The notes below the pieces were generated by a model that made no database searches, had not been told where the DNA came from, and worked only from the letters and a program-made list of their open reading frames with translations. A DNA stretch of 64,000 bases from positions 310,001 through 374,000 of the forward strand of contig NZ_CP034086.1 in the NCBI RefSeq assembly GCF_003855495.1, given 5' to 3'. Positions within the stretch are counted from its first letter, which is position 1. Every line of letters starts with the position of its first letter. The stretch comes from Methylocystis rosea. Lineage in GTDB: Bacteria > Pseudomonadota > Alphaproteobacteria > Rhizobiales > Beijerinckiaceae. This document shows positions 59,655 through 64,000 of the stretch, one piece after another. The translations under genes were made by a program, and so were the position numbers.

Positions 59655-60131
59655 ATGTCAAAAAAACTGCCGATCGAGGTCGTTCATGAGGTTCGCGACG
59701 CCTGTCTCTGCCTTGCGACGCAGCGTGCGGCGCGCACCCTCGCGCGGCGCTTCGACCGCGCCTTCGCGCCGCTCGGACTCACCAACGGCCAGTTCTCGCT
59801 GATGATGTCGCTCAACGCCCCGCAGGCGCCGACGCTCGGGCGACTCGCGCAGGCGCTCGCCATGGATCGCACGACGCTCACCGCCGCGCTGAAATCCCTG
59901 GAGCGGCGCGGGCTCGTCGAAACGCGTCTCGACGAGAAGGACCGCCGCGCGCGCAGACTGTTTTTGACAAACGCCGGCGGCGACCTGCTCGCCGCCGCGC
60001 TGCCGATCTGGCGTCGCGAACATGCCGCGCTCGACGCCGGGTTTTCGCACAGCGAAGGACAAAGGCTGCGCAAAGCGCTGCGCACATTAGGGGCTGAAAC
60101 TCAAACCGAAGGAAAGGACGTCAAAGCATGA
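59655..60131 (+). CDS. MarR-family transcriptional regulator
   Basis: This winged-helix regulator of 158 residues has the MarR recognition region (TLGRLAQALAMDRTTLTAALKSLERRGLVE, about 55-85) followed by the wing DEKDRRARRLFLTNAG. It starts 11 bases after a palindrome that may be its operator. It overlaps the next VOC gene by four bases, so the two are co-expressed. MarR proteins usually respond to small phenolic or oxidative signals. The ligand here is not known. Confidence 0.93.
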   Translation: MSKKLPIEVVHEVRDACLCLATQRAARTLARRFDRAFAPLGLTNGQFSLMMSLNAPQAPTLGRLAQALAMDRTTLTAALKSLERRGLVETRLDEKDRRARRLFLTNAGGDLLAAALPIWRREHAALDAGFSHSEGQRLRKALRTLGAETQTEGKDVKA

Positions 60132-60616
60132 ACGCCAATGTCGAGAAAAATCCCGCCTGCATGCGATCGATCACGCCGCATCTCATTTGCGCCGGCGCCG
60201 CCGACGCGATCGAATTTTACAAGAAGGCGTTCGGCGCGGAAGAGATGATGCGCATGCCCGGACCTGACGGAAGGTTGATGCATGCGGCGGTGAAGATCGG
60301 CGACTCGATGGTGATGCTTGTCGACGAAATGCCGGAGTGGGGCGCGCTGGGACCGAAGTCGCTCAAGGGGTCGCCCGTGACCATTCATCTCATGGTCGAC
60401 AATGTCGACGAGGTGTACGCGCGCGCGGTCGCGGCCGGCGCAACGGCGAAAATGCCGGTCGCCGACATGTTCTGGGGCGATCGCTATGGGAAAGTCGTCG
60501 ACCCGTTCGGCCATGAATGGTCGATCGCGACGCATGTGCGCGACATGACGCCGGAAGAGATGCTCGAGGCGGGCCGCGCGGCGATGGCGCAGGGCTGCGC
60601 CGAAGCGACGGCCTGA
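60128..60616 (+). CDS. VOC-family glyoxalase/bleomycin-resistance-like protein (PhnB-like)
   Basis: This 162-residue VOC protein begins with a PhnB-like pattern (ITPHLICAGAADAIEFYKKAFG) and has DPFGHEWSIATH near 121-132. Metal-binding residues may be the His in TPHL and the Glu in HEWS. It is translationally coupled to marR. A hairpin terminator follows. It may detoxify or sense a small compound. The actual substrate cannot be read. Confidence 0.86.
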   Translation: MNANVEKNPACMRSITPHLICAGAADAIEFYKKAFGAEEMMRMPGPDGRLMHAAVKIGDSMVMLVDEMPEWGALGPKSLKGSPVTIHLMVDNVDEVYARAVAAGATAKMPVADMFWGDRYGKVVDPFGHEWSIATHVRDMTPEEMLEAGRAAMAQGCAEATA

Positions 60617-60621
60617 GGAAG

Positions 60622-60647
60622 AAACGGGCCGGGAAGCCGGCCCGTTT
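60622..60647. terminator. Hairpin between convergent VOC and serine acetyltransferase genes
   Basis: AAACGGGCCGG (60622-60632), loop GAAG, CCGGCCCGTTT (60637-60647), an 11-pair perfect stem with a short U-rich flank. It is placed to end transcription from both sides. Confidence 0.8.
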
Positions 60648-60660
60648 GGTTTCAGCACAA

Positions 60661-61590
60661 TCAAATTCCCGCGCCGTGATCGAAGAGCTCGATCCGCGCT
60701 TTCGCCTGCGTGATGTTGCTGCCGGGCGGAATGGAGTGCGTGAGCCAGACGTTGCCGCCGATCGTCGATCCGCGGCCGATGGTGATGCGGCCGAGCACCG
60801 TCGCGCCGGCGTAGATCACGACGTCGTCTTCGAGGATCGGGTGGCGTGGCTTGCCTTTCTCGAGCGCGCCGTTTTCGTCGATGTCGAAGCGCTTGGCGCC
60901 AAGCGTCACCGCCTGATAGAGCCGCACATTCTTGCCGATGCGCGCCGTTTCGCCGATGACGACGCCGGTGCCGTGATCGATGAAGAAGCCCTGGTCGATC
61001 TCGGCGCCCGGATGAATGTCGATGCCGGTCTGCGAATGCGCGATTTCCGCGACGATGCGCGCCAGCATCGGAACGCCGAGTCGATAGAGTTCATGCGCCA
61101 GCCGGTGTTTGATCAAGGCGGCGACGCCGGGATAGCAGAAAATAATCTCATCGAGGCTTTTCGCGGCCGGATCGCCGGCATACGCCGCGCGGATGTCGGC
61201 GTCGAGCAGCATGCGCACGCGCGGAATCGCACGCGCGAAGGCGTCGACGATGTCCGTTGGGCGCAGCCGCTGTTCGTCCGGCGCGTCGATCGGGAAAAGC
61301 GCGAACTCGCGCCGGACCTGTTCGCGCAGACCCCCAAGGCACGTCTTTAGCGTCGTCGCGATGAATTCGTCGGTGCTGTCGAAGGGCAGTTCGGGCGGTC
61401 CATAATGTCGGGGATAAAGAGCTGCAGTGATCCCCTCGACAATCGACGCCATGACGAATTTCGACGGGAGCTGCGGCGGCGCGGCGTTTCCGTAACGCTG
61501 CGCCTGCGACGCTCGGCGCAGCGCGCTCAAGGCGGAAACGATCGCGTCGATGTCGTGGTCCTTGGAAAAAATCTCTCGCAGCATCGTCAT
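60661..61590 (-). CDS. cysE: Serine O-acetyltransferase (CysE/EpsC type)
   Basis: This 309-residue enzyme makes O-acetylserine, the precursor of cysteine. The left-handed beta-helix domain is at the C-terminus, with hexapeptide repeats and the active-site stretch DIHPGAEIDQGFFIDHG near 194-210, where one His is catalytic. The N-terminal 170 residues are helical and longer than in Escherichia coli CysE. It is divergent from an encapsulin gene and close to a cysteine desulfurase; serine acetyltransferase is one of the genes regularly found with family 2A encapsulin loci. This places it in the sulfur-nanocompartment locus. Confidence 0.93.
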   Translation of the reverse strand: MTMLREIFSKDHDIDAIVSALSALRRASQAQRYGNAAPPQLPSKFVMASIVEGITAALYPRHYGPPELPFDSTDEFIATTLKTCLGGLREQVRREFALFPIDAPDEQRLRPTDIVDAFARAIPRVRMLLDADIRAAYAGDPAAKSLDEIIFCYPGVAALIKHRLAHELYRLGVPMLARIVAEIAHSQTGIDIHPGAEIDQGFFIDHGTGVVIGETARIGKNVRLYQAVTLGAKRFDIDENGALEKGKPRHPILEDDVVIYAGATVLGRITIGRGSTIGGNVWLTHSIPPGSNITQAKARIELFDHGAGI

Positions 61591-61730
61591 ATTGCTTTCG
61601 CTCGCCGATGGGGCCGACCCCTGGCTTGACCATATAACTGGTATAGTCTATCGACAAGCTATAGTAAGTGAGTAGCGGCGTCGAAAGGCGTCGACCCGCG
61701 TTCAGATGTCTCGTTGAGGGAAAAGGATTG
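61591..61730. promoter_or_regulatory. Divergent control region of the encapsulin locus
   Basis: This 140-base gap serves both serine acetyltransferase and encapsulin genes. It is markedly AT-richer than its flanks in 61625-61672. TATAGT occurs twice (61642-61647 and 61660-61665), 18 bases apart, and ATAG-T-CTAT (61643-61651) is a small inverted repeat. TTGACC at 61626 could be a -35 element. A regulator of the Rrf2 or LysR type may bind here. No exact site is claimed. Confidence 0.5.
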
Positions 61731-62678
61731 ATGACCGCAGAACCTGAAGTTCGCCGAACATTGAGCGAATCGGCGGCCCGCCAGCTCGCCAATGCGACGA
61801 AGACGCGTCCCCAATGGTCGGGCATCACGCCGCGCTGGCTGGTGTCGTTCTTGCCCTGGGTGCCGGTGGAAGCCGGCATCTATCGTCTCAACCGGGTCAA
61901 GGAGGCGACGGCGCTGAGCGACGCCGACGTTCAATGCAGCCCGGCGCGCGACCGCGACGCCGACCTGCCGGAGACCTTCGTCGACTACGAGGATGCGCCG
62001 CGCGAATATTCGATGAACGCGGTGACGACGATCCTCGACGTGCAGACGCGCGTCTCCGATCTCTACAATCATCCTTACGATCAGATTCAGGAGCAGGTGC
62101 GGCTCCTCACCGAAAAGGTGAAGGAGAGGCAGGAAGCCGAACTCATCAACAATGCTGAATATGGCTTCCTCGCCAATGCGCATCCGGCGATGAAGATCAG
62201 CGCGCGCACCGGCGCGCCGCAGCCCGACGATCTCGACGAACTCATTGCGAAAGTCTGGAAGGAGCCCGCCTTCTTTCTCGCGCATCCGCGCGCCATCGCG
62301 GCCTTCGGGCGCGAATGCACGCGTCGCGGCGTGCCGCCGCCAACCGTGACGCTGTTCGGCTCGCCCTTCGTCACCTGGCGCGGCCTGCCGCTGATCCCCA
62401 GCGACAAGCTCTATGTCGATGAGGCGGGCAAGACGAATATTCTGCTGCTGCGCACCGGCGAGAAGAAACAGGGCGTCGTCGGCCTGTTTCAGCCGGGCGT
62501 CCCCGGAGAAGTCGCGCCGAGCCTGTCGGTGCGTTTCATGGGAATCAATCGCAAGGCGATCGCCTCGTATCTCATCTCGCTCTATTGCTCGGCGGCCGTG
62601 CTGACGCATGACGCGCTCGGCGTGCTCGAAGATGTCGATGTCGGCAAATATCACAAATATCCCGATGAATATGCGTGA
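61731..62678 (+). CDS. srpI: Family 2A encapsulin shell protein (SrpI-like)
   Basis: This 315-residue protein has the HK97-like fold signature of family 2 encapsulins. The N-terminus (LSESAARQLANATKTRPQWSG) and the following ITPRWLVSFLPWVPVEAGIYRLN are hallmarks of the SrpI branch, which self-assembles into icosahedral shells. Other conserved pieces are YSMNAVTTILDVQTRVSDLY near 100 and YLISLYCSAAVLTHDALGVL near the end. I use the ATG at 61731, with AAAAGGA five bases before, over upstream starts in the same frame. It lies 54 bases before a cysteine desulfurase with a long disordered N-terminus, the known cargo of family 2A shells. No insertion domain of family 2B is visible. Confidence 0.93.
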   Translation: MTAEPEVRRTLSESAARQLANATKTRPQWSGITPRWLVSFLPWVPVEAGIYRLNRVKEATALSDADVQCSPARDRDADLPETFVDYEDAPREYSMNAVTTILDVQTRVSDLYNHPYDQIQEQVRLLTEKVKERQEAELINNAEYGFLANAHPAMKISARTGAPQPDDLDELIAKVWKEPAFFLAHPRAIAAFGRECTRRGVPPPTVTLFGSPFVTWRGLPLIPSDKLYVDEAGKTNILLLRTGEKKQGVVGLFQPGVPGEVAPSLSVRFMGINRKAIASYLISLYCSAAVLTHDALGVLEDVDVGKYHKYPDEYA

Positions 62679-62732
62679 ACCCTATGGGATCGGCGCTGAG
62701 CGCGCCGATTCTTCCTCCTGAGGTGTGCACAT

Positions 62733-64000
62733 ATGCCGACTGCGCCGCAGACGCCGCAATTTGTCGACTTCCCCATCGATGGCCTGCCGTCTAAGGAGAC
62801 GTTCACGCATCATGACGCCGACGCGCCCGACGCGCAGATCATCGCGCACATGGCCAATGCCTTCTTTGGCGCGCTCCCCAATGCGTCGCTGCCGGCGACA
62901 GGCGCCGTGACGCAGCAATCAGGCGCGCCGGCCCTTGCCGGCGCCTTGCCCGCCGTGACGCCGAGTCTGACCGATATTCCGGCGCCATCGATCGTGACGA
63001 CTATCGCTCCGCATGCGCCGGCGCGCGCGCCTTTCGGTCCCATGGACTTTCCGCCGACGACGATTCCTTCCGTTGTCCCGACTCCGAATGTCCCGGCGCC
63101 CTCGGCGCCGCAGACATTGCATTCGTCGACGCGGCCGTTGGGCCTCGCCGATATTCCGCAGCCCGGCGCTTCGCTCGGCGGCGCGACATCATCGGTCCCT
63201 GGCGAAATGGATTACAGCGCGCCGACGCGCCGCCTTGCGCAGGAGTTCTCGCTCGTCGAGACGGACGCGGTCGCACGACCGGCAAACAACTATTATTTTC
63301 TTCCAACAGCGCCGGCGCCTGGACCCACAGAACCCTTACGCTATGAAACGCGCGCGCCCTCGACCGGCGCGGGCTATGGCCATCCCGACCCGTTCTCGCC
63401 GCAGCAGACGAGCGGAGCGATGCGTGGCGACGAACTCGTCTCGCGTCACTCGCAAGGCGGCGCGACGCAGGGAGCCTATCCGCTTCATCCGGGCGAATTC
63501 GCGCAAGGCGGCGACGCGTCCAATTATGCGCATAGCGCGCCACACTTGCCGGGCGCCGGCGGTCGCGAGATCCCCGGCGCGGTGCATGCGCTCTATGGCG
63601 ACGGCGTGTACGCGGCGCCTCGGCAGGGACGCCAACCCGAGAAAACCGTCGCCACGCGGCATCTCTTCGATCCCTATCGCGTCAAGCGCGATTTCCCGAT
63701 CCTCAATCAGAGCGTCAACGGACGACAGCTCGTCTGGCTCGACAATGCCGCGACGACGCAAAAGCCGCAGTCGGTGATCGACCGGCTGGCGCATTTCTAC
63801 GAATATGAAAACTCCAACATCCATCGCGCGGCGCATACGCTCGCGGCGCGCGCGACCGACGCCTATGAGGAAGCGCGCGAGAAAGTCCGCCGATTTCTGA
63901 AGGCGCCCAACGTCAAGGATATTATCTTCGTGCGCGGCGCGACGGAGGGCATCAATCTCGTCGCGCAGAGCTGGGGCCGGCGCAATGTGCGCGAGGGCGA
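62733..64000 (+). CDS. Cysteine desulfurase with long cargo-loading N-terminus (partial)
   Basis: The frame from ATG 62733 (AGGTG upstream) is open to the right end of the window, 422 codons. Residues 1 to about 310 are rich in Pro, Ala, Thr and Gly, with little predicted structure. A SufS-like cysteine desulfurase begins near 310 (DPYRVKRDFPIL, WLDNAATTQKPQSVI, NSNIHRAAHTLAARAT and VRGATEGINLVA); the PLP lysine and active-site cysteine lie past the edge. In Synechococcus, the N-terminal extension of the desulfurase targets it to the SrpI shell, and this architecture matches. Short motifs repeat in the tail: LTDIPAPS, LADIPQPG. Confidence 0.93.
   Translation, partial: MPTAPQTPQFVDFPIDGLPSKETFTHHDADAPDAQIIAHMANAFFGALPNASLPATGAVTQQSGAPALAGALPAVTPSLTDIPAPSIVTTIAPHAPARAPFGPMDFPPTTIPSVVPTPNVPAPSAPQTLHSSTRPLGLADIPQPGASLGGATSSVPGEMDYSAPTRRLAQEFSLVETDAVARPANNYYFLPTAPAPGPTEPLRYETRAPSTGAGYGHPDPFSPQQTSGAMRGDELVSRHSQGGATQGAYPLHPGEFAQGGDASNYAHSAPHLPGAGGREIPGAVHALYGDGVYAAPRQGRQPEKTVATRHLFDPYRVKRDFPILNQSVNGRQLVWLDNAATTQKPQSVIDRLAHFYEYENSNIHRAAHTLAARATDAYEEAREKVRRFLKAPNVKDIIFVRGATEGINLVAQSWGRRNVREG

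Noticed and set aside
1..64000. CRISPR arrays, tRNA or rRNA genes, insertion sequences and prophage
   Set aside because: No regular spaced repeats, cloverleaf patterns, rRNA motifs, transposases or phage structural genes were recognised. The encapsulin has an HK97-like fold but no phage neighbours, so it is not a prophage remnant.

Overview
The window is high-GC (roughly 62-65% by eye) DNA from an alphaproteobacterium, most likely a Hyphomicrobiales methylotroph or methanotroph of the Methylocystis/Methylosinus type. This is an inference from four things: a complete NAD-dependent formate dehydrogenase operon (fdsGBACD) behind a LysR regulator, sigma-EcfG-type promoters with a NepR-like protein, rhizobial-style dispersed palindromic repeats, and the close packing of the genes. 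No rRNA, tRNA, CRISPR array or insertion sequence was recognised.

Layout. 1-5.7 kb: a partial COG0523 (CobW-type) metallochaperone GTPase, a D-Ala-D-Ala carboxypeptidase, a DUF2380 exported protein and a NarL-type two-component pair, all on the minus strand. 5.9-13 kb: LysR regulator and fdsG-fdsB-fdsA-fdsC-fdsD, the last step of C1 oxidation (formate to CO2 plus NADH). 13-21.7 kb: a general-stress island holding a YchJ-like protein, CsbD-like proteins, a 53-residue small protein, a NepR-like anti-sigma protein, two Ku paralogs, LigD, a DUF883-type protein, a small membrane protein and an AI-2E-type permease. I found seven GGAAC-N16/17-xGTT promoters placed in front of these genes. 21.7-24.1 kb: a thiamine-diphosphate enzyme with a carboxymuconolactone decarboxylase-like partner. 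24.3-30.2 kb: the four-gene ligase-associated DNA-damage operon (exonuclease, ATP ligase, Lhr helicase, PdeM). 30.2-33.5 kb: an unexplained three-gene operon (methyltransferase, haem-oxygenase-like diiron protein, ATP-grasp enzyme).

33.6-47.4 kb is an amine and amino-acid catabolism region: ethanolamine ammonia-lyase (eutBC), a choline-kinase-like protein, a dimethylglycine-dehydrogenase-like flavoprotein, an ornithine-type aminotransferase, an ALDH7-type dehydrogenase, the 2-oxoadipate dioxygenase HglS, a threonine dehydrogenase/2-amino-3-ketobutyrate CoA ligase pair and a Cys/Met-metabolism PLP enzyme. 47.5-54.3 kb: a partner-switching module (STAS, RsbW-like kinase, multi-PAS RsbU-like phosphatase) with a short NAD-glutamate dehydrogenase inside it. 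54.3-55.8 kb: two ferritin-like proteins, one fused to a 2Fe-2S ferredoxin. 55.8-58.9 kb is a sparse accessory stretch with hypothetical proteins. 59-60.6 kb: a MarR regulator between two VOC-fold proteins.

The right end (60.66-64 kb) holds the most striking system: a family 2A (SrpI-like) encapsulin shell gene, followed by a cysteine desulfurase with an approximately 310-residue Pro/Ala-rich N-terminal extension of the cargo-loading kind, and a divergent serine O-acetyltransferase. Together these suggest a protein nanocompartment for sulfur storage or cysteine metabolism. The desulfurase runs off the window.
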